Source: Neotamlana laminarinivorans (GTDB taxonomy: Bacteria > Bacteroidota > Bacteroidia > Flavobacteriales > Flavobacteriaceae). Taken from it: a stretch of 64,000 nucleotides of DNA. The translations under genes and the position numbers were made by a program. The stretch spans positions 833,597 to 897,596 of the forward strand of contig NZ_JAJAPW010000001.1 of the NCBI RefSeq assembly GCF_020523925.1, in the 5' to 3' direction. The notes under the pieces were generated by a model that worked only from the letters and a program-made list of their open reading frames with translations, did not search any database and was not told the DNA's origin. Of the stretch, positions 10,092 to 18,782 are shown piece by piece (position 1 is the stretch's first letter; every line of letters starts with the position of its first letter).

Positions 10092-10781
10092 ATGAGAAAA
10101 GAACAACATCATAAAGGTTGGAATGAGATTAAAACTAACGACTCCTGGGCTATTTTTAAAATAATGGGAGAGTTTGTTAACGGTTACGAAAAACTTAGTA
10201 AAATAGGTCCATGTGTATCTATTTTTGGTTCTGCACGTACAAAACCAGATCATAAATACTATAAATTAGCCGAAAAAGTGGCTAATAAAATTGTTGAAGC
10301 TGGCTACGGTGTTATTACCGGTGGAGGACCAGGAATTATGGAAGCTGGTAATAAAGGTGCACATTTAGGCGGTGGTACATCGGTTGGATTAAATATTGAA
10401 TTACCTTTCGAGCAACACGACAACCCGTATATTGATTCTGATAAAAATTTAGATTTTGACTATTTTTTCGTTCGAAAAGTAATGTTTGTAAAATATTCTC
10501 AAGGTTTTGTTGTTATGCCTGGTGGTTTTGGAACTTTAGATGAATTGTTTGAGGCCATTACACTTATTCAAACTCATAAAATAGGTAAATTCCCAATAAT
10601 TTTAGTAGGAACAGATTTTTGGTCTGGTTTAATGGATTGGGTTAAAAAAACACTTCTAGATGGCTTTGCTAATATTAGTGAAAAAGACTTAGACTTAATT
10701 CACTTAGTTGATACAGAAGACGAGGTTATTTCTATATTAGAAAACTTTTATAAAGAATCTGGATTAAGCCCTAACTTTTAA
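10092..10781 (+). CDS. LOG-family protein (TIGR00730), probable nucleoside-5'-monophosphate phosphoribohydrolase
   Basis: This is a 229-residue Rossmann-fold protein. It carries GSARTKPD after the first strand, GGGPGIMEAGNKGA, and the diagnostic PGGFGTLDELFEA motif whose residues bind and cleave nucleoside monophosphates in the LOG family. Plant LOG and several bacterial members release free base (cytokinins or other bases) from nucleotides; the bacterial substrate is usually unclear. I start at the ATG at 10092 rather than the in-frame TTG at 10077, because a near-consensus -7 box (TTATTTTG, 10059-10066) then gives a leader of about 20 bases. It is a single gene. Confidence 0.9.
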   Translation: MRKEQHHKGWNEIKTNDSWAIFKIMGEFVNGYEKLSKIGPCVSIFGSARTKPDHKYYKLAEKVANKIVEAGYGVITGGGPGIMEAGNKGAHLGGGTSVGLNIELPFEQHDNPYIDSDKNLDFDYFFVRKVMFVKYSQGFVVMPGGFGTLDELFEAITLIQTHKIGKFPIILVGTDFWSGLMDWVKKTLLDGFANISEKDLDLIHLVDTEDEVISILENFYKESGLSPNF

Positions 10782-10892
10782 CAAAAACCAGAAATTAAAT
10801 TTAACTCTTTGCTAATAAAACCAAATTGTACATTTATTTTGATAAACGGTAATGCCTTAAAACATACACGAATTACGAATGGTTTTAATAAG

Positions 10893-13718
10893 TTGAAATT
10901 TCGCCTAATTATCTCTATTGCATTTTGCACTTTATTCAATTTGGCTACAAGTCAAAATAAAATAGAATTACAGGCAAATTTCAACTTAGAACAAAGAGAA
11001 ATAAAAATATCACAATCTATTACCTATTTTAATACTTCTAAAACAGTATTAGATACTATTTACTTAAATAATTGGGCAAATAGTTTTTCTTCAAAAAAAA
11101 CACCTTTAGCAAAACGCATAGCCGAAGAATACAAAAACGATTTTCATTTAGCTAAAAGCGAAGATCGTGGCTACTCTGTAATTACATCAATAACTCAAAA
11201 TAAAGAATCATTACATTTTTCAGAATTAAAAAATCAAACAGATGTTATTAAAGTAGCTTTAAATAAACCTTTACAACCTAATGAATCATACCATATTCAT
11301 TTAGAATATTTAGTGCGTATACCTAACGCAAAGTTTACAGGTTATGGAGTTACCGATAATTTTGATTATAATTTAAGATACTGGTACATTACACCAGCAG
11401 TATATAATGGTGAATGGCAATATTACAGCAACAAAAATTTAAACGATTTATTTATTCCTATATCCGATTTAAATTTTGAATTAAAAATACCTAAAGGATA
11501 TACATTAATTTCAGAACTAGATACAGAAAAAATTGATGATAATTTAGCTGAAAGCATCATATATTTAGAGGGTAAAAACAGAATAAACACCAAGCTGTAT
11601 ATAGCAAAAAAATCTACCTTTAATACCATTCAAGACGAAAACTTAGCCCTTGTTTCTAATCTTGAAGACAAAAATTTAGAAGTTATTGAAAAGGTTTTAA
11701 TAACCGAAAAAGTAACTAAGTACTTAAAAACTAAGTTTGGAGAATATCCGCATAAAAGACTCCTTCTTTCTCAAATAGACTACAATAAAGATCCGCTTTA
11801 TGGCCTTAATTTTTTACCTAATTTTATTCGTGCCTACCCGAACAGTTTTGAATATGAAGTTAAACTTCTAAAAATTGCTATTCGTAATTATCTAGAAAAT
11901 GTATTACTTATAAATCCACGAAAAGAACAATGGCTGCTTGATGGTATTCAAACCTACTATCTTATTACCTACATAGAAGAATTTTATCCAAACATGAAGT
12001 TTTTTGGTGGTATTGCAGACATTTGGGGTATTCGCTCTTTTCATGCGGCCGACATGAAATTTAACGACAAATATAATTTAGCTTTTATGCTTATGGCGCG
12101 AACAAATCGCGATCAACCCCTCAGTATGCAAAAAGATTCGTTGTTAAAGTTTAATAGTAATATAGCAAATAAATACAAAGCTGGTATTGGTTTAAAGTAC
12201 TTAGACGATTATGTAAATAATAATGTTGTGGAGCACAGCATTGAAACCTTTGTAAAAACCAATAAGTTAAAACCAACATCTCCGGAAGTTTTTAGAGATT
12301 TTATTACCTCAAAAACCAACAAAAATATCAATTGGTTTTTTACAGATTATTTAACCACTAGAAAAAAATTAGATTTTAAAATTAAAAAAATTACCAAAAC
12401 AGAAGATTCTATAACTGTTAGCATAAAAAACAAAAGAGAAAACAATATGCCGGTTTCTTTATATGCTTTAAAAAACGATAGCATCATCTCCAAAACATGG
12501 ATTGATAGTATTGAAGGTGTAAAAATATTAACCATACCCAGAAACAACGCCACTAAACTGGTTTTAAATTATAACAATAAAATACCTGAAATAAATTTAC
12601 GCGACAACTGGAAATCATTAAAAGGCCTAAGTAACAAACCACTACAATTTAGGTTATTTCAAGATATTGAAGACCCCAATTATAGCCAAGTATTTTTTAT
12701 GCCTATTGTAGAGTTTGATAATATTTACGATGGCTTTACATTAGGTTTAAAAGCCTACAATAAAACCGTTTTACGTAAACTGTTTAATTATAAAATACAG
12801 CCGCAATACGCCTTTAAATCTAAATCTTTAACAGGTTCCTTATCACTATCTAAAACACATTATTTTCAAAACAAAAACCTGTATTATATGACGTATGGTG
12901 TAGGTAGCAGTTATACATCGTATGCTGAAGATTTATTTGCTCGAAAAATAACACCATCTATAACCTTTGGATTTCGTGAAGACGACGACTTTCGATCTAA
13001 CAAAAGAAAATTTCTTCAATTTAGATATGTAGATATTCATCGCGATAAAGATGATAATAATTTACTATCATCCGAAGAACCAAATTATAGTGTTTTTAAT
13101 GCACGCTACACACACTCCAACGACAACTTAATTAATTACAGTCGTTGGTACGCCGACTTTCAATTAGGCGCACAATTTAGCAAACTAGCGTTCAATTATG
13201 AATTTAGAAAATTATTTGAAAGTAACAGACAATTAAACCTTAGGTTTTTTACTGGTACTTTTTTAAAAAATGAAACCGATTTAACATCAAACTACTTTAG
13301 TTTCGCTTTAGATAGGCCTACAGATTATTTATTTGATTATTCATATTTAGGAAGATCTGAGGAATCTGGAATATTTAGTCAACAATACATTGATGCAGAA
13401 GGCGGTTTTAAATCAAAATTAAGACCCGAGTATGCCAATCAATGGATTTCTACACTTAATGTAAGTACAACCATCTGGAATTACATTTTGGCATACGGAG
13501 ATATAGGTTACATAAAAAACAAAAATAATACTGCGGAGTTTGTTTACGATTCTGGTGTTCGAGTAAATTTAGTTACAGATTATTTTGAAATATATTTCCC
13601 AGTATATTCAAACCTAGGTTGGGAAATTAGTCAATCTAGTTATGCCGAAAAAATTAGATTTAAAATCACTTTAGAGCCGCAAGCACTTCTTGGGCTATTT
13701 AGACGACGTTGGTTTTAA
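10893..13718 (+). CDS. M1 peptidase-like protein without zinc ligands, fused to an outer-membrane beta-barrel
   Basis: There is no ATG or GTG before the signal peptide. TTG at 10893 gives MKFRLIISIAFCTLFNLATSQ, a clear signal sequence, and lies about 50 bases after a near-consensus promoter (TTG at 10809-10811, TTATTTTG at 10834-10841). The frame is open upstream but overlaps that promoter. The N-terminal half (to about residue 500) follows the M1 aminopeptidase plan: a beta domain, then a helical domain with WLLDGIQTYYLITYIEE, corresponding to the WLNEGFATY region of M1 enzymes. The expected HExxH is absent; the region reads LKIAIRNYLENVLL. The C-terminal half (about 590-941) is a string of amphipathic strands rich in F, Y, N and R and ends in RRRWF, the aromatic end of an outer-membrane barrel. 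It is probably a surface or periplasmic binding or chaperone-like protein rather than a protease; the function is not known. Confidence 0.75.
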   Translation: MKFRLIISIAFCTLFNLATSQNKIELQANFNLEQREIKISQSITYFNTSKTVLDTIYLNNWANSFSSKKTPLAKRIAEEYKNDFHLAKSEDRGYSVITSITQNKESLHFSELKNQTDVIKVALNKPLQPNESYHIHLEYLVRIPNAKFTGYGVTDNFDYNLRYWYITPAVYNGEWQYYSNKNLNDLFIPISDLNFELKIPKGYTLISELDTEKIDDNLAESIIYLEGKNRINTKLYIAKKSTFNTIQDENLALVSNLEDKNLEVIEKVLITEKVTKYLKTKFGEYPHKRLLLSQIDYNKDPLYGLNFLPNFIRAYPNSFEYEVKLLKIAIRNYLENVLLINPRKEQWLLDGIQTYYLITYIEEFYPNMKFFGGIADIWGIRSFHAADMKFNDKYNLAFMLMARTNRDQPLSMQKDSLLKFNSNIANKYKAGIGLKYLDDYVNNNVVEHSIETFVKTNKLKPTSPEVFRDFITSKTNKNINWFFTDYLTTRKKLDFKIKKITKTEDSITVSIKNKRENNMPVSLYALKNDSIISKTWIDSIEGVKILTIPRNNATKLVLNYNNKIPEINLRDNWKSLKGLSNKPLQFRLFQDIEDPNYSQVFFMPIVEFDNIYDGFTLGLKAYNKTVLRKLFNYKIQPQYAFKSKSLTGSLSLSKTHYFQNKNLYYMTYGVGSSYTSYAEDLFARKITPSITFGFREDDDFRSNKRKFLQFRYVDIHRDKDDNNLLSSEEPNYSVFNARYTHSNDNLINYSRWYADFQLGAQFSKLAFNYEFRKLFESNRQLNLRFFTGTFLKNETDLTSNYFSFALDRPTDYLFDYSYLGRSEESGIFSQQYIDAEGGFKSKLRPEYANQWISTLNVSTTIWNYILAYGDIGYIKNKNNTAEFVYDSGVRVNLVTDYFEIYFPVYSNLGWEISQSSYAEKIRFKITLEPQALLGLFRRRWF

Positions 13719-13828
13719 CTCATTAAAAAATAATCACCTTTTACTTCTTTTTTTAAAAATATTTTAAACAAAACTTAATATATTTTAATTTTATTGCAAC
13801 ATTCACAAAATCATGTAATCATTTTTAA

Positions 13829-13859
13829 TTGCATAATAGTAGGATTTTCACTATTTTTG
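13829..13859 (+). promoter_or_regulatory. Promoter of the E1 gene
   Basis: TTG at 13829-13831, a 20-base spacer and TATTTTTG at 13852-13859 match the Bacteroidota consensus TTG-N~20-TAnnTTTG. The predicted leader before the ATG at 13885 is about 19 bases. Confidence 0.75.
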
Positions 13860-13884
13860 CAAAACCAAAAAAAGCATATACCTC

Positions 13885-16296
13885 ATGCAAACCATACCTG
13901 ATTTAAAAAACAATATTTCTTTTGATGATTTTAAAACTGAAGTTCTTTCTGATTACAAAATAGCCGTAGAAAGTCGAGAATGTAGTTTACTTGGTCGAAG
14001 AGAAGTACTTACAGGAAAGGCTAAATTTGGAATTTTTGGAGACGGTAAAGAAGTACCTCAACTTGCTATGGCTAAAGCATTTGCTAAAGGCGATTGGCGT
14101 TCGGGTTATTACCGAGACCAAACCTTTATGATGGCTATTGGAGAATTTACTAAAGAACATTTTTTTGCCGGTTTATACGCCGATACCAATATAAAACATG
14201 AACCCATGTCGGCAGGTCGCCAAATGGGCGGTCATTTTGTTACACATAGTTTAGACGATAACGGTAACTGGAAAGATCTAACAAATCAATATAACTCTAG
14301 TGCAGATATTTCACCAACAGCAGCTCAAATGCCGCGTTTACTTGGTTTAGCACAAGCCTCTAAAATTTTCAGACATGTTGAAGGCATTAACACTACAAAA
14401 TTTTCTATTAAAGGAAACGAAGTAGCTTGGGGAACTATAGGTAATGCAAGTACCAGCGAAGGTTTATTTTTTGAAACTATAAATGCAGCCGGTGTACTGC
14501 AAGTGCCAATGGTAATTAGTATTTGGGATGACGAATATGGTATTTCTGTCCACGCTAAACACCAAACAACAAAAGAAAATATTTCTGAAGTTTTAAAAGG
14601 ATTTCAACGAGATAAAGATAATAACGGATTTGAAATTTTAAGAGTAAAAGGTTGGGATTATCCTAACTTAGTAGCCACTTACCAAGAAGCAGGTGCCATT
14701 GCTCGCGAAGAACATGTACCTGTAATTATACATGTTACAGAAGTTACCCAACCGCAAGGGCATTCAACATCTGGTTCTCACGAACGCTATAAAAGCCCAG
14801 AACGATTAGCCTGGGAAAAAGATCACGACTGCAATTTAAAAATGCGTGAATGGATTCTTGAAAGTGGTATTGCCACAGAAGAAGATTTAGTAAAAATTGA
14901 ACGTAATGCAAAACGTGAGGTTAGAGAAGCTAAAAAAAATACTTGGAATACCTTTTTAAAACCAATAGCTAAAGAACAACAAGAGCTTATAGTTCTGTTA
15001 AAATCTATAGAAACAAAAAGTGCCAATGGCGTTTTTATAGCTAAGCTAAAACAAAGTTTAGAAGCTATAGATGAGCCAACCAGAAAAGATATTTTATCGC
15101 ATGCCAGAAAAACGTTAAGATATCTTTTAAATGAAAACTTCGAAGAAAAACAAAAACTACAAAGTTGGATAAATAATATTTTTGATTACGTTCAACCTAA
15201 ATTTAGTTCTCATGTTTTTTCTGAAACAGAACGAGCTAATACACGTATAAAAGAAATAAAGCCAACATACAACGACGAAGCAGAACTTGTTGATGGACGT
15301 ATTATTTTACGTGATAATTTTGAAGCAATATTTCAAAATATACCTGAAGCTTTAGTTTTTGGTGAAGATTCTGGAAATATTGGAGACGTAAACCAAGGTT
15401 TAGAAGGTTTACAAGAAAAATTTGGCGATTTAAGAGTAGCCGATGTAGGTATTAGAGAAGCTACAATTATTGGTCAAGGTATTGGTATGGCATTACGCGG
15501 GTTAAGGCCCATTGCCGAAATTCAATACTTAGACTATATTCTTTATGCCATCCAAATCATAAGCGACGATTTGGCTACAACACACTACCGTACTGTTGGA
15601 AAACAAAAAGCGCCTTTAATTATAAGAACCAGAGGCCATAGACTAGAAGGAATTTGGCATTCAGGTTCTCCTATGGGCGGTATTTTGCATTTAACACGTG
15701 GTGTTAATGTATTAGTACCCCGAAACATGGCTAAAGCTGCTGGTTTTTATAACACCTTACTTCAAGGTAACGATCCTGCTATAGTTATAGAATGTTTAAA
15801 CGGTTACCGTTTAAAAGAAAAAATGCCCAACAATTTAGGAACATTAAAAACTCCTATAGGCGTTGTAGAAACTATAAAAGAAGGAGCAGATATTACTGTA
15901 GTATCATATGGCTCAACATTACGTATTGTTGAGCAAGTTTCAAAAGAACTAATAGCTGTTGGAATTGATATTGAGATTATAGATGTACAATCGCTTCTTC
16001 CTTTCGATTTAAATCATGACATTGTTAAAAGTGTTGAAAAAACAAACCGATTAATAATTATTGATGAAGATGTTCCTGGAGGAGCTTCAGCCTATATTCT
16101 TAACGAAGTTTTAAATAATCAAAATGCTTATCAATACCTAGATAGTGCACCTAAAACTTTAACAGCAAAAGAGCATCGTCCTGCTTATGGTAACGATGGC
16201 GATTATTTCTCTAAACCTTCAGCTGAAGATATTTTTGAAGCCATATATGCCATAATGCATGAGAGCAATCCTAAGGATTATCCTAAACTAAGATAA
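13885..16296 (+). CDS. Fused alpha/beta E1 component of a 2-oxoacid dehydrogenase complex
   Basis: This is an 803-residue thiamine-diphosphate enzyme. The N-terminal half (about 1-440) is the E1 alpha chain, with GRREVLTGKAKFGIFG, SAGRQMGGH, the TPP region GTIGNASTSEGLFFETINAAG and ISIWDDEYGIS. The C-terminal half (about 470-803) is the E1 beta chain, with FGEDSGNIGDVNQGLEGLQ, DVGIREATIIGQGIGMALRG and SPMGGILHLTRGVNVLVPRN. It decarboxylates a 2-oxoacid and passes the acyl group to a lipoyl E2. The single-chain fusion is common in Bacteroidota, where it is usually annotated as branched-chain (2-oxoisovalerate) dehydrogenase; pyruvate is the alternative. No E2 or E3 gene is adjacent. It has its own promoter and terminator. 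Confidence 0.9.
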   Translation: MQTIPDLKNNISFDDFKTEVLSDYKIAVESRECSLLGRREVLTGKAKFGIFGDGKEVPQLAMAKAFAKGDWRSGYYRDQTFMMAIGEFTKEHFFAGLYADTNIKHEPMSAGRQMGGHFVTHSLDDNGNWKDLTNQYNSSADISPTAAQMPRLLGLAQASKIFRHVEGINTTKFSIKGNEVAWGTIGNASTSEGLFFETINAAGVLQVPMVISIWDDEYGISVHAKHQTTKENISEVLKGFQRDKDNNGFEILRVKGWDYPNLVATYQEAGAIAREEHVPVIIHVTEVTQPQGHSTSGSHERYKSPERLAWEKDHDCNLKMREWILESGIATEEDLVKIERNAKREVREAKKNTWNTFLKPIAKEQQELIVLLKSIETKSANGVFIAKLKQSLEAIDEPTRKDILSHARKTLRYLLNENFEEKQKLQSWINNIFDYVQPKFSSHVFSETERANTRIKEIKPTYNDEAELVDGRIILRDNFEAIFQNIPEALVFGEDSGNIGDVNQGLEGLQEKFGDLRVADVGIREATIIGQGIGMALRGLRPIAEIQYLDYILYAIQIISDDLATTHYRTVGKQKAPLIIRTRGHRLEGIWHSGSPMGGILHLTRGVNVLVPRNMAKAAGFYNTLLQGNDPAIVIECLNGYRLKEKMPNNLGTLKTPIGVVETIKEGADITVVSYGSTLRIVEQVSKELIAVGIDIEIIDVQSLLPFDLNHDIVKSVEKTNRLIIIDEDVPGGASAYILNEVLNNQNAYQYLDSAPKTLTAKEHRPAYGNDGDYFSKPSAEDIFEAIYAIMHESNPKDYPKLR

Positions 16297-16315
16297 AACA
16301 CAGTTTTAATATTTT

Positions 16316-16342
16316 AAACCATCGTTTCGCGATGGTTTTTTT
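16316..16342 (+). terminator. Intrinsic terminator after the E1 gene
   Basis: The stem AAACCATCG/CGATGGTTT has a TTTCG loop and is followed by a T run. It ends the E1 transcript about 20 bases after its stop. Confidence 0.9.
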
Positions 16343-16365
16343 ATATTTATATACAATTAAAAATT

Positions 16366-16629
16366 ATGAAAACGGAATCGCCTTTAATAACTAGAGATTG
16401 GTTAGCTATAGAACGCACTAAACTAGCCAACGAACGCACCTTTTTAGCTTATTTTAGAACGTCTATTGTGTTTTTAGGTACTGGTATTACACTAATAAAA
16501 CTCCAATTTTTTTCTGAAATGAAGCCATTTGGCGCCATTTTACTCGCCATAGCTCCAATTATTTTAATTATTGGCATTATAAGACTTATTAGTGTAAAAC
16601 GAACCATAAAAAAACATTACCAAGCTTAA
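16366..16629 (+). CDS. DUF202 (YidH-like) small inner-membrane protein
   Basis: This 87-residue protein begins with a polar stretch containing RDWLAIERTKLANERTFLAY, the signature of the DUF202/YidH family (LAxERTxLAxxRT). Two transmembrane helices follow, about residues 27-44 and 52-75, with a basic C-terminus. The family's function is unknown; it occurs also in eukaryotic VTC complexes, but a link to polyphosphate here would be guesswork. The gene lies 3 bases from the next one, so they are likely one operon. Confidence 0.85.
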   Translation: MKTESPLITRDWLAIERTKLANERTFLAYFRTSIVFLGTGITLIKLQFFSEMKPFGAILLAIAPIILIIGIIRLISVKRTIKKHYQA

Positions 16630-16632
16630 TAC

Positions 16633-17106
16633 ATGAAAGCCGCCACAGTAAAAGAGATTAAAACGGAGTTAAATCAATTATCTACATCAGAATTACAAGA
16701 ACTTTGTTTACGTTTATCTCGTTTTAAAATTGAAAATAAAGAGTTACTTACCTACTTACTTTTTGAGTCTCATAACGAAGCTTCTTATATAGAAAGCATA
16801 AAAGCATATATAGATAATGAATTTAATAACATAAACACCAAGAGTATTTTTTACATAAAAAAAAGTATTCGTAAAATTTTAAAAAACGTAAAAAAATATA
16901 TTCGTTATACACAAAACAAGGCTACAGAAGCAGAACTACTACTCTATTTTTGTAAAAAACTAAAACATTTTACACCAAGCATATCTAAAAGTACGCAATT
17001 ACAAAATATGTACAATAGGCAACTTGAACAAGCCAAAAAACGCATAAATACACTACATGAAGATTTGCAATACGATTTTAATCTAATTATTGAAGAGCTA
17101 CAGTAA
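16633..17106 (+). CDS. Helical cytosolic protein of unknown function
   Basis: I do not recognise this 157-residue protein. It has no signal peptide or membrane segment and is predicted to be nearly all helix: KEIKTELNQLSTSELQELCLRLSRFK at the start (a SAP-like or short helix-turn pattern), then a Lys-rich stretch with YIKKSIRKILKNVKKYIRY, ending with acidic helices. Many Flavobacteriaceae carry a short gene of this type. It follows the DUF202 gene by 3 bases and precedes the ohrR operator region. Confidence 0.7.
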   Translation: MKAATVKEIKTELNQLSTSELQELCLRLSRFKIENKELLTYLLFESHNEASYIESIKAYIDNEFNNINTKSIFYIKKSIRKILKNVKKYIRYTQNKATEAELLLYFCKKLKHFTPSISKSTQLQNMYNRQLEQAKKRINTLHEDLQYDFNLIIEELQ

Positions 17107-17152
17107 TTAATAAAATAGTAAACATTTAACTTAACTTCACAATACATTAACA

Positions 17153-17181
17153 CAATTAAATTGCACACAATTTAATTGTGT
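17153..17181 (+). promoter_or_regulatory. Tandem OhrR-like operators upstream of ohrR
   Basis: Two inverted repeats stand side by side: CAATTAAATTG (17153-17163) and a perfect 17-base palindrome ACACAATTTAATTGTGT (17165-17181). Their centres are 15 bases apart. Both match the known OhrR operator core (as I recall, TACAATTAAATTGTA in B. subtilis). A TAATTTCG box at 17184-17191 with TTG at 17161-17163 fits a promoter over the operators, but it lies only 4 bases from the start codon, so either the mRNA is leaderless or another promoter is used. Confidence 0.75.
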
Positions 17182-17195
17182 ATTAATTTCGCATT

Positions 17196-17624
17196 ATGAA
17201 ATCAGATAAGTTAAAATTAAACCAGCAATTATGCTTTCCTATTTATTTATTAGCTAAAGATATTGTAAGTCTTTACAAACCTTTATTGCAAGCCATAAAT
17301 TTAACTTACCCACAGTACTTAGTTATGTTAATACTTTGGGAACACAACGCGCTATCTTTAAAATCTATTGGAGAGAAATTAAGTTTAGATAGCGGTACAT
17401 TAACCCCTTTAATAAAGCGCTTACTATCCAAAGAATTGGTAATAAAAAAACGTAGTGAAAAAGATGAACGGATAGTGAACATTTCGTTAACCGAAAAAGG
17501 AAAAGCTCTAAAAACTGAAGCTCAGTGCATACCGGAAGAACTAATGTCTATTATGAACTTAACCAACGAAGAGCTTGAAAACTTTAGAGAAACAATAAAA
17601 AAAATACTAAATAAAAGAAAATGA
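17196..17624 (+). CDS. ohrR: Peroxide-sensing MarR-family repressor OhrR
   Basis: This is a 142-residue winged-helix regulator. The N-terminal motif NQQLCFPIYLLAKDIV places the sensing cysteine at residue 13. The stretch LTYPQYLVMLILWEH and the recognition helix region LSLDSGTLTPLIKRL followed by the wing KKRSEKDERIVNISLTEKG are close to B. subtilis OhrR. A second cysteine is present at residue 111, so a two-cysteine disulfide mechanism, as in Xanthomonas OhrR, is possible. In the family, organic hydroperoxides oxidise the N-terminal Cys and release the DNA. The gene is followed by ohr with an ATGA overlap and preceded by OhrR-type operators, consistent with autorepression of an ohrR-ohr operon. 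Confidence 0.93.
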   Translation: MKSDKLKLNQQLCFPIYLLAKDIVSLYKPLLQAINLTYPQYLVMLILWEHNALSLKSIGEKLSLDSGTLTPLIKRLLSKELVIKKRSEKDERIVNISLTEKGKALKTEAQCIPEELMSIMNLTNEELENFRETIKKILNKRK

Positions 17625-18046
17625 AAACAATTTATACCACTGGCGCAACAGCCACTGGAGGAAGAAACGGACGAGTAACTAGCGAGAACAATATTTTAGA
17701 TATAGAAGTAAGGCATCCAAAAGCACTTGGTGGTGCTAACAACGATTATGCAAATCCTGAAATGTTATTTGCCGCTGGTTACGCAGCTTGTTTTGATAGT
17801 GCCTTAAACCTAGTAATAAATAAGGGTAAGATTAAAACCGGCACAACCGAAGTAAAAGCAAACATAAGTATTGGGCAATTAGATAATGGTGGCTTTGGTT
17901 TAGCAGCCGAACTATTTATAAATATATCTGGTGTTAGTAATGACCAAGCCCAAAAGTTAGCAGAACAAGCTCATCAAGTATGTCCATACTCTAATGCAAC
18001 TAGAAATAACATTGAAGTTAAGCTAACAGTTACTAACAACGATTAA
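17621..18046 (+). CDS. ohr: Organic hydroperoxide resistance protein Ohr
   Basis: This 141-residue OsmC/Ohr-fold thiol peroxidase reduces organic hydroperoxides using lipoylated proteins as reductant. Both catalytic cysteines are in their family contexts: Cys57 in AGYAACFDSAL and Cys121 in VCPYSNATRNN. The N-terminus KTIYTTGATATGGRNGRV and VRHPKALGG are also typical of Ohr rather than OsmC. It overlaps the ohrR stop by 4 bases, which implies translational coupling and control by OhrR. Confidence 0.95.
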   Translation: MKTIYTTGATATGGRNGRVTSENNILDIEVRHPKALGGANNDYANPEMLFAAGYAACFDSALNLVINKGKIKTGTTEVKANISIGQLDNGGFGLAAELFINISGVSNDQAQKLAEQAHQVCPYSNATRNNIEVKLTVTNND

Positions 18047-18072
18047 AAAAAGAAAAATTTAAAACAAAAAAA

Positions 18073-18708
18073 ATGAGTTTATTAGAAGATTTAAATTGGA
18101 GACATGCCGTAAAAGCATATAATCCAGAGAAAAAAGTAAGTCAAGAAAATATAGATAAAATTGTTGAAGCTGCTCGTTTAGCTCCAACATCTTCAGGGCT
18201 TCAACCTTTTAAAGTCTTGGTTGTTACAAATCAAGATTTAAAAGAGAAATTAGTTAAAGGCGCTTTAAACCCAGAATGTATGCGCGATTGTTCGCATGTT
18301 ATTGTTTTTGCTGCTTGGGATAGGTACACCGAAGAACGCATAGACAAGGTTTACAACTTTACTACAGACGAAAGAGGCTTACCTAGAGGACGATTTAGTA
18401 GTTATACAGACAAGCTTAAAGCTTTATATTTAAATCAACCTGCGGAAGAAAATTTTGCACACATAGCTAGACAAACCTATATTGCATTAGGTTTAGCTTT
18501 AGCTCAAGCTGCAGAATTAAAGGTAGACACAACACCTGCTGAAGGTTTTAGTAATGCCGTTGTAGATGAAGTTTTAGAGCTTGAGAAACTAGGTTTAAAA
18601 AGTGTATCATTAATGTATGTTGGTGTTGCAGACAACGAAAATGACTGGATAGCACACATGAAAAAAGTACGTATACCAACTAATGAGTTTTTAGTTGAAT
18701 ATAAATAA
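18073..18708 (+). CDS. NAD(P)H-dependent nitroreductase-family oxidoreductase (NfsB-like)
   Basis: This 211-residue FMN enzyme begins with LLEDLNWRHAVKAYNPEKKV and continues with EAARLAPTSSGLQPFKVLVV, the FMN phosphate-binding region of the nitroreductase superfamily. IARQTYIALGLALAQAAELKVDTTPAEGF is the conserved core of the NfsB/YfkO group. Members reduce nitro compounds, quinones or flavin with NAD(P)H. It starts 26 bases after ohr and ends at a strong terminator, so it is probably the third gene of the peroxide operon and may deal with electrophiles formed during oxidative stress (inference). Confidence 0.9.
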   Translation: MSLLEDLNWRHAVKAYNPEKKVSQENIDKIVEAARLAPTSSGLQPFKVLVVTNQDLKEKLVKGALNPECMRDCSHVIVFAAWDRYTEERIDKVYNFTTDERGLPRGRFSSYTDKLKALYLNQPAEENFAHIARQTYIALGLALAQAAELKVDTTPAEGFSNAVVDEVLELEKLGLKSVSLMYVGVADNENDWIAHMKKVRIPTNEFLVEYK

Positions 18709-18726
18709 GACTTGAATTTTATAGCT

Positions 18727-18767
18727 AAAAAAGCTCAAAATCTAAATTAGGTTTTGAGCTTTTTTTT
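18727..18767. terminator. Bidirectional intrinsic terminator
   Basis: The stem AAGCTCAAAA/TTTTGAGCTT has a 10-base loop, flanked by A on the left and eight T on the right. It serves the peroxide operon on the plus strand and the phosphatase operon arriving on the minus strand. Confidence 0.9.
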
Positions 18768-18782
18768 ATTATCCATCGTGTA

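Noticed and set aside
17184..17191. TAATTTCG as a firm -7 box for ohrR
   Set aside because: It is a 7/8 match only 4 bases before the start codon, so it would give a leaderless message; kept only as a possibility in the operator entry.
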